Assembly: GCA_030849805.1 (NCBI GenBank)
Contig: JASANZ010001980.1
Span: 1-29,075 of the forward strand
Origin: Sergeia podlipaevii
Taxonomy: Eukaryota; Euglenozoa; Kinetoplastea; Trypanosomatida; Trypanosomatidae
Length of the DNA stretch: 29,075 nt
Direction of reading: 5' to 3'
Below, piece after piece: positions 16,337-25,567 of this stretch. Each line of letters begins with the position of its first letter. Within the stretch, counting starts at the first letter, position 1. Position numbers and translations under genes: made by a program. The notes beneath the pieces were generated by a model. That model worked only from the letters and a program-made list of their open reading frames with translations, made no database searches and was not told the DNA's origin.

Positions 16337-19300
16337 CTACGTTTGAAACCCTAGCTGCTCTCTTGAGTGAACCACCACTACCCGCAACTCGTGCGAGATC
16401 TCTCGTTCAGAGCTGTCGGAAATGGTGAACGTAATCGTGTGTTCACCAGTTTTCATCGCAAAAAGTTCAAAGCATTGGCTGTAGCTGCGCGTGCCATGCT
16501 CGCCAACGTCGGCAAAGCTATCCACACTACCAGTGAGCACACCGACATCAAAGTGGTGGTCCATCTCCACCTGGAAACGCAGACGCGTCGCGCGTCTCCA
16601 CGGCGCTGAGGCACGCACGTGTAGTAACACCGGCTTCATCGCAGGCAGAACAATCGGCATCCGGCTCCGCTTCGCACTCCCGCTCGTCATGCTTGCAGAC
16701 TTCTTGATGCCACCACCAACTTTGGCGTTCATGGTTGCGTGACTATCTTGCAAATAGGCTTGCTCTGTCGCGGTAGAAAACCCCATTGCACCGCTGCTAC
16801 CGTCCACAGAGTAGGTGATGAGACTGTCATCGGCATACTCACCGTCGCTTGCGTCACTACAGCTTGAGCTCCCGCTGCCACTGCTCATTGGGTGGTGGTT
16901 GTACGTGTTGCTGTAGACAGTTGGGCTCTGGGGTCTAGTCCGCCGGCGACGACGATGACACCCGCTGCCACCACTAGCACCGCGCCAAGATCGATTACCA
17001 CCGCGCCGACTAGTGGACTTGCTCACACTTTCCCAACGCCGGCGGGCAACGAATGACTCACCCGTGAGAGTGTTCACGGAGGGGATGTCGACATCGACCA
17101 CGATACCGCATTCATCCAGCGGCTCAGTGCACAAGGCTTCGGTAAGTATGTGAGAAAAGTCTAGAAGTAGCCTTCCCGTGCAGTGAGGCAGCTCCCGCAC
17201 GTGCCATGGGACATGGTGAGTGAGCATACCTTCAGGAAAGCTAGTAATTTCAATCGAAGGCACAACAAACTCCGCCCCGGCCACAATGAGCGCGTTGGGT
17301 AGAGTAGCAAAGCGAAGATGACTAAGGTGGAGCTCGACGCTGTGACGACGACTGCGGTTGATGATGCGTATATCGGCAAAGCGCCTGTCTTTTGTGAGCA
17401 CGATGGAGAGAACATCCAGACTTGGCGCATGAAAGAGCCGCATGCGCGTCTCCATCACACGACGCGGGATCACACCAAACACCGGTACCGCACTCGGCAC
17501 ATCGGGTGGCATCGTAGGCGTCTCGTAGGGAAGGGAACAGTCGGCGCGAAAGACAACAAAGTGGGCAGCGACTCGTGCGATGGTCGCTGGTGCATCTACG
17601 CGTGCGGGGATGGTGACAACGTCTCCAGGCTGCAGCGGGGTGCGCTTCGCCGCCTCCAGCGCGGCTTTGTTAAGGAAGACAGTTGAAGTCATGGTGCTAG
17701 CACGCTCCATGCAGCCCTCGCAATCCTCCAGCAGACACGCCTCACTGTGGGCTGTGAGAGAGATGCGATCAATAGGAACGACGCCGCAGTTGACGACCCG
17801 CACCCAAAAGTTGATCGACTGCCCACTGAAGATCTCCACTTCACTCGCGCTGATGGTGCACGAAAGCAGCGGCAGCCGCTGCAGAACAGGAACACTGATA
17901 GGCTCAGCTAGCACACCGGTGAAAGGGACAAGCGAGTCCACTCCACTGATGTGCATTGAGACACCTTGCACCACTATATTTCCCTCCAGCTGCGGCTGAA
18001 CTTGTAATTGCACCTGCTGCTTTGAGAGTGGAGTCAGCACCACATCACGCAGGACGTACGAAATTGGCGCGAAGGGGCCATCAGAAATGAGCTCGGCATC
18101 AGCCACGTCGCCTTCAACGTCGTCATTCGCCTCGTCCTCTTTGTTGTTGTTCTTCTTTCTGTCACCACCACTACCACCACGCTCCTCTGCCTCGTCTCTT
18201 TTCTTGGTATTTTTGTGGGGTGCATTTTGACGCTTTGCACCGCGCGAACTACACTGTAGCGCCAGCGTACGTATGTAGATGACGTGCTGAAGAGGGTTGC
18301 GCAGTGTCATCACAATTGTACCGACATCACCAACGGTCCACACCACTCGTGAGTTGAGTCGCTTTCCGTTGAGGGAGAACACTGTATGCTTCAACCGCGC
18401 GGTGTCAATAAAGGTGAAGAGAGCTCCACCAACGGACACCGTTTTGGGGGCCAACTGTGGTGGTAGAGGAAGTGCCTCCCAGCTAAAAAGAAACGGAATA
18501 GCGACCGTGGAAGGACTCATGTATGGTGCAAGCTGTGGGGCATCGGCCGCAATCACGGCAAGAAGCGATGCCTGATCATCACGGTTTAAATAGGCGTGAT
18601 ATCGAAACAGAATCAGCGACGCCAGGCGGCATAGGACTCCGCTCGTTGACGCGCTGCTGCTGCTATCGTCGTCGACACGAATGATGTTGCTAGCACCTGT
18701 AGGGTTGTTGTTGCTGTTGCCTGCACTCACAGAATGTCCTGCTGATGAGAGCATGTCGAGCAATTCCATCAGCAACGATACGTGAAGCTGCTGCGGTCCA
18801 CTGCACCCAAGGTCATCCACCGCCAGCACATCGCTGTGGTGAGGTGTGCTGTTGGGGTATGCCCCTCCCGTCCTTTTGCAACTGCTGCTTACACCGCCAT
18901 ATACCGTGACCGTTGTTGGGGCATAAAAACTCAAGTCGTTGGTACTGGTGCCAGGCGACACACACCCCATTGGCGCAGTGGAAGGCACAACTTGCTGTCT
19001 TGTTGCGTCGCAGCATGGAATACCATAACTGCGCAAGAAGGCACAGTGGACCGTATCGTTAGGGCCCTCATGTCGCAGCTCGGGAAGGTTCAAGGGCACT
19101 CCGCAGAGAAAACATGCTTGGGCAAGACACTGGACGGCATCCTCGATACGCTGCGCGTTACGATGACCCTGAGCTGTTTCAACGAGGAGAGAGATGGCAC
19201 GACGGCGGCATCGAGCGTGCACAAAGAGAAAAACAAGGAAGGTTCCCACTGGACGGACAAAGACATCGAAAAAACCAGTGGAGAGCACGCGGCGGATTTC

Positions 19301-21010
19301 CTGTACCTCAGCAAGAAAGGCACTGCGGTTGCCGCTGCGCTTTGTAGCGTAATAGGAGGCCATTTTGAGGCGGTTTTCGAGATATCGGTCGTGTACGAGA
19401 GGGGCACCAACTATTGCAGCGATGCTGCCAGGCTCCCCGTTGGCCTCAGGGATGGAAACGGAGAGGTTCGTACTGTTGGTGAAGCCGCTTATGATGCTGC
19501 TTGCGGTGGTGCTAACGCTGCTTCCAGCGGATTTTCTCAGCTGCCTGAGTGACTCCCGCAGATAAATCTCCGTCTCCGCTGCCAGCAAGGTCAATATCTC
19601 TTTTACACACTGACGCAGGTCCTTGCCGACGCGGTGAGCGAGTGGATCACTGTCAAGGTCTGCTGAGCCAGCCTCTGTGCACGCCTTCACCCGCTGCAGA
19701 AGGCCACGCAACGTCCCGACGACAACACTGAGCGGGTCCTCTATTTCTTTCAGCAGGCGCTGGCGCATGGTGGAGGACACAGAGTTGCTTTTGAAGAGCG
19801 CCAGCGACTCTCGAAAGCTGTCCACTGCTTTGGTAAGAGTACTCTCCACTTGCTGCACCCGCCGCAGAACCTCGCCCCCACGTCCCCAGTCGGTGCTCTC
19901 ATTTTGAACAAAAAGCAAGGTGTCATTGATGAAGGAAAGATTCAAGATGAGAGGGCTCAATAACTGGTATCGCGCTGCAGCAATTGCCTCCATCGTGGCT
20001 GAGCACCACAGCGGATCTGCGTTGGAGGCAAACCGCGTCTCGGCATAGGCTCGCAAGGCGAGAGCTGGCGAGCCTAGCAGCATCATCATGTCGCCGCGCT
20101 TCTTAGCTAAACGTGACATAAGCTGCACTGGCTTCAGTGTAACTGGATTCTTGTCAAGCGGGGTCCGCAGGGAAGTAAGGTCCACAGGGGGCACCGCTGG
20201 GGAAGAGGATCCACCGCTGCCACTGGCAAACTGTGAATTGGCTTGCGTGATGCGCACAAAGGACTCGCACATGCCGTGTATCACCGCACGTGCCAGCTCA
20301 TTCATTGCCATCTGCGCCGCCGCGTCGATCGTCTGCCCGCTTGACGACGTCACGGTTGAAAAGAAAGCGGAGGACTGCAACGTCGGCTGAAGTGAGTCCG
20401 GAGGGTCGACGACGTAGCACCGGCACACACGCCCTTTGAAGAGTGAATTAAATACGATGTTGACTGCACGCAGTGCATGCTCTGGGGAAACACTCAGCCC
20501 AATTGCCGGGTTAAACACTACGACAACTGCGTGTGTTCGACGATGAAGTTCCATGTTTTCCCACTGCGACGCGCTCATGTCATCGTCGACAAAAAATCGG
20601 AGTGCGGCACCCGGCTCATAGCACGAGCTGGAAGGCGGGAAGGCACCGCGAAGGTCCTCCACAGGAAGAACGGCGTGCCGTCTTAATCCTTCCTTGAAGC
20701 AAAGCTCAAACCCGGTGGAGAGTTCATTCGAAGATCCAGTAGACTTTGCATTCAGCTGCTGCGAGAGGGTTCGCTGGTGAGTGCAGCTGCCACGTGACAG
20801 GCTGCTGTTGACTGTGCGCATCGACACTGAGAGCGAGGATCCATCCGACGTGACGTGGACGTGCTCGCCACTGACACGGAGACAGTAGGAGAGGGTAAGC
20901 CACAAGATGCGAATGCGGGAGTGTTGCTGCAACGTGGTGCTGCTTGTGGGATATGGCACTGCATTCACACTCGATGCAAAGTCAACTTCATCGGGACTGC
21001 TTTCCGACAT
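16337..21010 (-). CDS. TRAPPII complex subunit, TRAPPC9/Trs120-like
   Basis: The 1557-residue protein resembles TRAPPC9/Trs120, a large subunit of the TRAPPII tether that activates Rab GTPases at the trans-Golgi and recycling endosomes. An N-terminal segment at 156-203 (AVVVVFNPAIGL... GRVCRCYVVDPP) matches the family's strand/helix start. The most telling stretch is 297-349 (SRLAKKRGDMMMLLGSPALALRAYAETR and DPLWCSATMEAIAAARY), the solenoid motif in which a short R-x2-K-x-x-GD repeat precedes a D-x-LW-x-A-x-x-E-x-I-A step. The second half has strand-rich Ig-like blocks (for example GDVGTIVMTLRNPLQHVIYI and SGQSINFWVRVVNCGVVPI). Charged or Ser-rich inserts interrupt these, one Lys/Asn/Asp/Glu-rich insert and one around YNHHPMSSGSGSSSCSDASD. 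Human and yeast relatives are shorter (about 1150-1290), so the inserts explain much of the extra length. The start ATG follows an acceptor by only six bases. Confidence 0.8.
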   Translation of the reverse strand: MSESSPDEVDFASSVNAVPYPTSSTTLQQHSRIRILWLTLSYCLRVSGEHVHVTSDGSSLSVSMRTVNSSLSRGSCTHQRTLSQQLNAKSTGSSNELSTGFELCFKEGLRRHAVLPVEDLRGAFPPSSSCYEPGAALRFFVDDDMSASQWENMELHRRTHAVVVVFNPAIGLSVSPEHALRAVNIVFNSLFKGRVCRCYVVDPPDSLQPTLQSSAFFSTVTSSSGQTIDAAAQMAMNELARAVIHGMCESFVRITQANSQFASGSGGSSSPAVPPVDLTSLRTPLDKNPVTLKPVQLMSRLAKKRGDMMMLLGSPALALRAYAETRFASNADPLWCSATMEAIAAARYQLLSPLILNLSFINDTLLFVQNESTDWGRGGEVLRRVQQVESTLTKAVDSFRESLALFKSNSVSSTMRQRLLKEIEDPLSVVVGTLRGLLQRVKACTEAGSADLDSDPLAHRVGKDLRQCVKEILTLLAAETEIYLRESLRQLRKSAGSSVSTTASSIISGFTNSTNLSVSIPEANGEPGSIAAIVGAPLVHDRYLENRLKMASYYATKRSGNRSAFLAEVQEIRRVLSTGFFDVFVRPVGTFLVFLFVHARCRRRAISLLVETAQGHRNAQRIEDAVQCLAQACFLCGVPLNLPELRHEGPNDTVHCAFLRSYGIPCCDATRQQVVPSTAPMGCVSPGTSTNDLSFYAPTTVTVYGGVSSSCKRTGGAYPNSTPHHSDVLAVDDLGCSGPQQLHVSLLMELLDMLSSAGHSVSAGNSNNNPTGASNIIRVDDDSSSSASTSGVLCRLASLILFRYHAYLNRDDQASLLAVIAADAPQLAPYMSPSTVAIPFLFSWEALPLPPQLAPKTVSVGGALFTFIDTARLKHTVFSLNGKRLNSRVVWTVGDVGTIVMTLRNPLQHVIYIRTLALQCSSRGAKRQNAPHKNTKKRDEAEERGGSGGDRKKNNNKEDEANDDVEGDVADAELISDGPFAPISYVLRDVVLTPLSKQQVQLQVQPQLEGNIVVQGVSMHISGVDSLVPFTGVLAEPISVPVLQRLPLLSCTISASEVEIFSGQSINFWVRVVNCGVVPIDRISLTAHSEACLLEDCEGCMERASTMTSTVFLNKAALEAAKRTPLQPGDVVTIPARVDAPATIARVAAHFVVFRADCSLPYETPTMPPDVPSAVPVFGVIPRRVMETRMRLFHAPSLDVLSIVLTKDRRFADIRIINRSRRHSVELHLSHLRFATLPNALIVAGAEFVVPSIEITSFPEGMLTHHVPWHVRELPHCTGRLLLDFSHILTEALCTEPLDECGIVVDVDIPSVNTLTGESFVARRRWESVSKSTSRRGGNRSWRGASGGSGCHRRRRRTRPQSPTVYSNTYNHHPMSSGSGSSSCSDASDGEYADDSLITYSVDGSSGAMGFSTATEQAYLQDSHATMNAKVGGGIKKSASMTSGSAKRSRMPIVLPAMKPVLLHVRASAPWRRATRLRFQVEMDHHFDVGVLTGSVDSFADVGEHGTRSYSQCFELFAMKTGEHTITFTISDSSEREISHELRVVVVHSREQLGFQT

Positions 21011-21016
21011 ACCTCA

Positions 21017-21042
21017 CTAAGGGCACAGCAAAAAAAAAAAAA
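21017..21042 (-). promoter_or_regulatory. Putative trans-splice acceptor for the TRAPPC9-like gene
   Basis: The minus strand shows a 13-base T run (21030-21042), then GCTGTGCCCTTAG with the AG at 21017-21018, giving a six-base 5' UTR. A longer alternative with an upstream acceptor is possible. Confidence 0.5.
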
Positions 21043-21570
21043 TGTCAACAACAACAACAACAGAGTGATACTGCTCAGACTTCAAATGAGTATGATAGAA
21101 AGAGTGAGCACTAACTATATGGCTCTATGTTTGATAGTGTTCGCTGCACTGCGATAGTTTGCCTTTTGCTTTTTTTTCTCTCTCTCGTTCCGCTAATCAA
21201 TAAATTGAAAAGTAATTTGACGAAGCAAAACAAAAAAAGAAAAGAGAAAACAGAGGATAGGATAAAGGACCCTCTGCCATCAACTCCTTTATTGATGATG
21301 TACCTTCCCTATTATCCAAAAAAAGTGAAAATTAAATGTATATAAAGATGCAATGATAATATCAAAGTTAGCAGTCAAACAATCAGCTGTACATGGGCAA
21401 CCCTTGCTCTGCCGCGGGTAAAACACCTAAAATCCTTGCAAAAAAAAAGAAGAAGAAGAAGAAGAACAGTCTCCTTGCGTACAAATACAAATATTTTTTT
21501 TTTTCATTTTATGGGTATGCATGAGTAGATTATAGCGCAACCACAATATTGAAACAATGTAGTTGTGCAC

Positions 21571-21604
<34 letters not shown>
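21571..21604. repeat. (CATA)n/(TA)n microsatellite
   Basis: A few CATA units pass into a run of about eleven TA units, about 50 bases past the stop codon of the LYR-like gene on the coding strand. Confidence 0.9.
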
Positions 21605-21605
<1 letters not shown>

Positions 21606-21656
21606 GTTAAAAAGATAGTCGACAAGATACACACAAACAGACAGAAAAGAAGCCTT

Positions 21657-22922
21657 CTACGAAGAATCCATCAGGAGGAGACCAAATGGAATCACTTTGA
21701 TCGCAGCAAGCCTCGTATCCTCTTCACTATCAGCAATTCTATAGTGAAGCATTCCCTTCATCACCGCGGGCCCTTCCGCCTCATTGGCAAAGAAGAGATT
21801 GAAATCGCAAGAGGCAGAGCTCTGCTCCGTCCTCTCCATACCATCCTCTACAGCCATACCCGCGAGTGGCGTTTGCTTTGCGGAGGAAGTGGATGAAGAA
21901 ACCACAACTCCTTCTCGTTGCTGAAGCATCTTGAGGACATCACGACTATAAAGATACCCCACTTCTTCCACGAGTGACGATATGTTGAGCAACAACCGAG
22001 TAAAGTAGGAGTTGACGATCTGAATCTGCGCTCCAGCGCGAGAGGGTTCAAGGCTAAAATGAACCATAAACTGCTTATGAGCAGTAGCAAAGTAGCCTAT
22101 CTCCTGCTTCGTCTTGCCTGCCATATAGTCGGGATCGAACGGTTTCACTTCTACAGTTAGCTTGCAATCCTCGTTGCGGCACACCACACGCCTCGGAACG
22201 GTCTCGCGGACAAGTTTCAGCAATGCAGCGTGCTGATTCACTTTCTCACGCAACGTGGCGGTGTCAATCGTGTTAAAGCCTTGCAAGTAGTACAGCGCCA
22301 TGGGGAACTCCTCCAGGCGGCGCAGCACAAACATTTCGTGCTGAAGACCAATGGCACCCGCTGACGATATCGCCAGAACCGTCGCTGCTGGCGGTCTCTT
22401 GTCCTTTTTGGCATCATCCACTTCATCGCATAGATCATCTGGAATAAAGTCACCTTCGTGAGGGCCGCGGGACACGTCCAGTGTTGTTTCCAGCAGTTCT
22501 GTAGTGGCATCACTCAGCACTGCGTCGAGCCTCTTGTTCAGCCATATCAGATCCCTAAAGCGAAGGATGGATTGTGCAATAATGCTATTATTATTATTAT
22601 TACTATTACTGTTTCCACCTGAGAAGGGACTAGACTCGTCAATCAGCTGGCGGAGGTCAGACTTGCATACGTCAAAGAGTTCCTTCTGGTCTAGCCGCCA
22701 GCACTCGGTGGCAGGCCTATCAAGGTAGGAAGACGCAAGAGGGTACTTGCTGTTTTTGTCTGCTTCACTACACGCCATTCTTGTTGGCGTCCCATTACCT
22801 GGTACTGGGAGCACCATCGTTCTGGAGAGCAAAAAGCGAGTGTCCTGTAGGTAGTGGGGCCTCGTGCGGGCGGCCTTGTGAAGCTTCTTCAGCACCGCAC
22901 GGTATACTGGTGCCACGTTCAT
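21657..22922 (-). CDS. Unknown protein with an LYR-like N-terminus
   Basis: No confident family. From the ATG at 22922 the protein is 421 residues. The N-terminus MNVAPVYRAVLKKLHKAART is a basic amphipathic helix with V-Y-R at 6-8, which resembles the start of LYR-motif mitochondrial proteins (complex I and Fe-S assembly partners) and would also suit a mitochondrial targeting sequence. The rest is longer than a typical LYR protein: a Gly/Ser/Asn stretch with poly-Asn (about 103-112, from an ATT/GTT-type repeat), a helix-rich middle, then a CRNEDCKLTVEVKPF segment with two Cys and strand-like sequence toward the end (FGLLLMDSS). The frame extends 35 codons further upstream, but that begins at GTG and is low-complexity, so I rejected it. 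It could be a mitochondrial protein such as a lineage-specific ribosomal or respiratory subunit; this is inference. Confidence 0.7.
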   Translation of the reverse strand: MNVAPVYRAVLKKLHKAARTRPHYLQDTRFLLSRTMVLPVPGNGTPTRMACSEADKNSKYPLASSYLDRPATECWRLDQKELFDVCKSDLRQLIDESSPFSGGNSNSNNNNNSIIAQSILRFRDLIWLNKRLDAVLSDATTELLETTLDVSRGPHEGDFIPDDLCDEVDDAKKDKRPPAATVLAISSAGAIGLQHEMFVLRRLEEFPMALYYLQGFNTIDTATLREKVNQHAALLKLVRETVPRRVVCRNEDCKLTVEVKPFDPDYMAGKTKQEIGYFATAHKQFMVHFSLEPSRAGAQIQIVNSYFTRLLLNISSLVEEVGYLYSRDVLKMLQQREGVVVSSSTSSAKQTPLAGMAVEDGMERTEQSSASCDFNLFFANEAEGPAVMKGMLHYRIADSEEDTRLAAIKVIPFGLLLMDSS

Positions 22923-22938
22923 TGACCTTTGTCTACTA

Positions 22939-22977
22939 CTATCGTTATTCAGAGAAAAATAAGCACATAAAAAAAAA
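22939..22977 (-). promoter_or_regulatory. Putative trans-splice acceptor for the LYR-like gene
   Basis: The minus strand shows T-rich tracts (22952-22977), then AATAACGATAG with the AG at 22939-22940. This would exclude the upstream extension and leaves a 16-base 5' UTR. Confidence 0.45.
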
Positions 22978-23646
22978 TCAAATATGAGGAAGGGGCTCAA
23001 GTTATAGTTGACGCCCGCCACCTGCACTTAAATGCACAAACACACACAATAAAAATGCTGACCAACAAGACTCGTGTCTACGAGTAGCTTGCTGCTGCTA
23101 TACGTGAACAAAACAATTAGCTCATAAGGCGGAAACGAAAATCAAAAAAAAAGGAGGAAAATAAAAGAGAGAAGTCATAATATTTTTCACAATCTCACAC
23201 ATAATGAAAAACGTAGCACTACCATTGCCTTCGGATGGCATATGACCAATTCAGATGTACAAAGGCTAATTGTTCAATGTACTCTGAGTGTATTATACAT
23301 ACATTTGTTTTCTAGGTCAAATAGATGAAGAAAAAGTCTTCACGCGAAATGCGCATACAAATACACAGAAAAAGAAGCATCCAAATGTTTGGCCAATGTG
23401 CGCTAACTAACAAGCAACGAGCGAAAAAAAAAAATTAAGGTAACTAAGAACTGACGATATTTTCTTTCTGATATTTCCTTTGAAAGAATAATACAAAGAA
23501 ACAAACAAAAGTAAACACAAGGCAAAAGGGGGGGGGAGGTAAAGAGATGCGCTAACATAACAGAATATCGACGCCTAAGCAGTCACCAAACAAAACAAAG
23601 ATAAGAAAAAGATTACAGCATGCCTACTTGAAAGAAACTTCAATAC

Positions 23647-23666
23647 GGGTCTTTTATATGAGACCC
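23647..23666. repeat. 6-bp inverted repeat next to the syntaxin stop codon
   Basis: GGGTCT at 23647-23652 pairs with AGACCC at 23661-23666 around an 8-base AT-rich loop, 44 bases past the syntaxin stop on the coding strand. It is GC-rich in an AT-rich setting. Confidence 0.6.
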
Positions 23667-23709
23667 TACGACTTTTTCTCCCTTTCTGTATTCCCTACTT
23701 TCTTTATGG

Positions 23710-24618
23710 TCAAAAAACAACCTTGAAGAAGAGTGCAATTACAAGCCCAATAATAAGCACTATCATGAAGAGCACACACAACTTAAACGTTCCCGCGGAC
23801 TGATACTCCGCTGCCTTCTGCAGCTCCTGGCGACCCTTCTGGACGCGGGTGTGGGTGACTGTCATGTTGTAGTCAATTCTATCTAGCACTGCTCCTTGCT
23901 CTATGACTAATGTGTTCATATCCTGAAACATTTCATGAAGGGACTTGATCGATGTGTAAATACGCTCGAACTCGCGCACCCGCTCGTCGGCCATCTGCTG
24001 GTTTAACATGATAGTCTCAATTTGTTCCTGCGTCATGCCACGCTGGAGGTACTGCTCCATCATGGCGTCGTTCTCGAGCTGCTGCTCCACCATCTTCTGG
24101 CGGTCGCCGCCCGCCCATCGCTGTGAAACAGTCTGCTGCTTCTTAACGCTCTCCATGTAGCGGCGTTGGCTATCGCGATAGAGTTTGCTAATCTGTGTTA
24201 CCTCATTCACAAGACACATCTTCACATTGCGAAGAATGCCTAGCTCCGCGTCGGTGCCACCGTCAGGCAAATCGCGAATATATGCCGCATCCAATTCGTT
24301 AACCTCCCGCTCGCTGCGCTTGAAAAGAGCGTCAATGACGTCCTGCTGCTTGTCAATCATGGCCTCTTCCTCTCCCTCATCCCGTAAAGAGCTGAAGCCA
24401 ACCTTGAGATGGTTGCGGCGCATGCCCTCTAGGCGGCTCATCTGGTCCCGTACCTCCTCCTCAGTGGAGCGCACCCTCTCCATTTTTTCCACCCAAAGAG
24501 GGGTGATGTATGTGCGATGCATCTCGCGCTCCTCAGCGAGCAGCTCCTCCGTCTCCGGGCGCTTCGGCCGTGTTGCGCGATATTGCATGAACTCATGTGT
24601 GCGGTCACGGGTTGCCAT
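23710..24618 (-). CDS. Qa-SNARE, syntaxin-16/Tlg2-like
   Basis: The 302-residue tail-anchored SNARE drives fusion of endosome-derived vesicles with the trans-Golgi network. It has an N-terminal helical region at about 34-160 in the position of the Habc bundle. A Gln/Met-rich linker follows, then the SNARE helix at about 212-272 (REFERIYTSIKSLHEMFQDM, then TLVIEQGAVLDRIDYNM), with Gln241 as the ionic-layer residue and the EQGAVLDRIDYN signature that places it with syntaxin 16/Tlg2 rather than plasma-membrane syntaxins. Residues 278-300 are a single membrane anchor (CVLFMIVLIIGLVIALFF) with a short KVVF tail. Syntaxin-16 proteins often begin with an N-peptide that binds the SM protein Vps45; the MATRDRTHEFMQYRA start would fit, as family N-peptides place a Thr/Arg-rich start before a Phe or Tyr. 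The length matches the family, and the start ATG is the only good one. Confidence 0.92.
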   Translation of the reverse strand: MATRDRTHEFMQYRATRPKRPETEELLAEEREMHRTYITPLWVEKMERVRSTEEEVRDQMSRLEGMRRNHLKVGFSSLRDEGEEEAMIDKQQDVIDALFKRSEREVNELDAAYIRDLPDGGTDAELGILRNVKMCLVNEVTQISKLYRDSQRRYMESVKKQQTVSQRWAGGDRQKMVEQQLENDAMMEQYLQRGMTQEQIETIMLNQQMADERVREFERIYTSIKSLHEMFQDMNTLVIEQGAVLDRIDYNMTVTHTRVQKGRQELQKAAEYQSAGTFKLCVLFMIVLIIGLVIALFFKVVF

Positions 24619-24795
24619 CTTCCGTGTCTTTCCCTCTCTCTCTTTCTCTGAAATCGCTCTATGTGATTGCTATTTTTGACCTTTGTTCTCTAAGCAAAGA
24701 CTTCAGTTGCTCTGTATGTATGTACGAATCGCAACGTTTTAGTCAACCTAAGATTCTCTTTCTTCTCTAACCAGAGGAAAAGACAATTGCTATAT

Positions 24796-24849
24796 CTATA
24801 CAAAATGCACGCGGACGCACGTAAAAAGAAAAAAAAAGAGAAGAGAGAA
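24796..24849 (-). promoter_or_regulatory. Possible trans-splice acceptor for the syntaxin-16-like gene
   Basis: On the minus strand a 27-base pyrimidine tract (24823-24849) is followed by a purine-mixed stretch and TTGTATAG, with the AG at 24796-24797. The implied 177-base 5' UTR has no ATG. A later AG after TCTTTTCCTCTGG (around 24771) is an alternative. Confidence 0.4.
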
Positions 24850-25106
24850 TGATCACAAAAAAAAAAGATGGAAAGGAAAAAATAGCGGTGTTTGATGGTG
24901 CACTATGGAAAGGAAAGAAAATTAGGTGAACTAAGGTCCAGATATAATCAGTAATCTGACAAAAAAAAATTATATATCGTAGCAACAACAACTAAAATAT
25001 AGAAAATAACGCACACAGAAAGAAGTACTATGCTCACAAGTGATATTAAAAGTTATTAGCAAAACGGTATATAAACAACAACATGCAATAAAGAACCCAA
25101 GTCCTT

Positions 25107-25238
25107 TTAAAGAAAGGGTGGCAGCTTTGCCTTCCGCTCTACCTCAATATTTCCTTTAAATATACTGTTTTTCTCCTCTACACCGACACTGCTCATGAAA
25201 TAGCAGGAATCGTAGTACCAGCACGGTTGACGTGTCAT
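25107..25238 (-). CDS. Candidate small protein (43 residues), uncertain
   Basis: A 43-codon ATG frame starts MTRQPCWYYDSCYFMSSVG and ends KAKLPPFL. It is unusual among the spacers for balanced composition and for an upstream context like that of the real genes: a 13-base T run on the minus strand (25269-25281), an AG about 18-30 bases before the ATG, and a short GA-rich leader. The stop follows with no long extension. It has two Cys near a WYY cluster but no family I recognise. It fits the gap between the SET and syntaxin genes, which is otherwise unusually long. It could equally be a chance frame in a long 3' UTR. Confidence 0.35.
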   Translation of the reverse strand: MTRQPCWYYDSCYFMSSVGVEEKNSIFKGNIEVERKAKLPPFL

Positions 25239-25372
25239 CGCCACTCGCCCCTTCCCCTTCGCGATTGTAAAAAAAAAAAAAGGAATATTCACATCAAATT
25301 CAAAATAGATAAATGGAAAAAAAAAAAAAGAGAAAACTCTTTTTTTTAGTTGCTTAGGTATTCGTATTGATC

Positions 25373-25388
25373 CCCTTTAAAAAAAGGG
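25373..25388. repeat. 6-bp inverted repeat
   Basis: CCCTTT at 25373-25378 and AAAGGG at 25383-25388 around four A. It lies between the two candidate micro-ORFs. Confidence 0.45.
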
Positions 25389-25432
25389 AAACTGAAAGAT
25401 CATAAGCAACGTAGCAATGCGGAGATACAACT

Positions 25433-25567
25433 TCACACTAAAGCATGCCATGCCCATACCCTCTGCATTTCACAGCTCTTTTGCCTCACGATATGTGTAT
25501 TGAGAGTAGGTAGGACATGCTCCTTGCTGCTGCTTGAATGAATGTCTTGACTTTGAGGGGTGTACAT
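25433..25567 (-). CDS. Second candidate small protein (44 residues), uncertain
   Basis: A 44-codon ATG frame begins MYTPQSQDIHSSSSKEHVL and ends EMQRVWAWHALV. It lies in a second patch of balanced composition in the same gap. A pyrimidine tract (about 25600-25612 in plus coordinates) lies upstream on the coding strand, but no compelling AG-ATG spacing is seen. No family recognised. The longer frame upstream is Phe-rich and looks non-coding. Weaker than the neighbour at 25107-25238. Confidence 0.2.
   Translation of the reverse strand: MYTPQSQDIHSSSSKEHVLPTLNTHIVRQKSCEMQRVWAWHALV

Larger units (their letters stand above)
21011..21656. other. Spacer between LYR-like and TRAPPC9-like genes
   Basis: Low-complexity sequence with an AAC repeat (21046-21060), an AAG repeat (about 21440-21467), T and A homopolymers and a CATA/TA microsatellite (about 21571-21604). 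It should contain the 3' UTR of the LYR-like gene and the TRAPPC9-like leader. No coding frame is supported on either strand. Confidence 0.6.
22923..23709. other. Spacer between syntaxin-16-like and LYR-like genes
   Basis: AT-rich, with A runs and an 8-base G run (about 23528-23536). It contains a hairpin at 23647-23666 close to the syntaxin stop. The left part holds the LYR-like leader. No coding frame is supported; the stretch at 23040-23110 is somewhat less repetitive, but I see no RNA gene there. Confidence 0.55.

Noticed and set aside
18782..19552. A 256-codon plus-strand frame inside the TRAPPC9-like gene
   Set aside because: Antisense to an unbroken 1557-codon frame with recognisable family motifs; no splice-acceptor context on the plus strand.
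22923..23027. 35-codon upstream extension of the LYR-like protein with a hydrophobic segment
   Set aside because: It begins with GTG, reads through T-rich acceptor sequence, and an acceptor AG at 22939 lies inside it.
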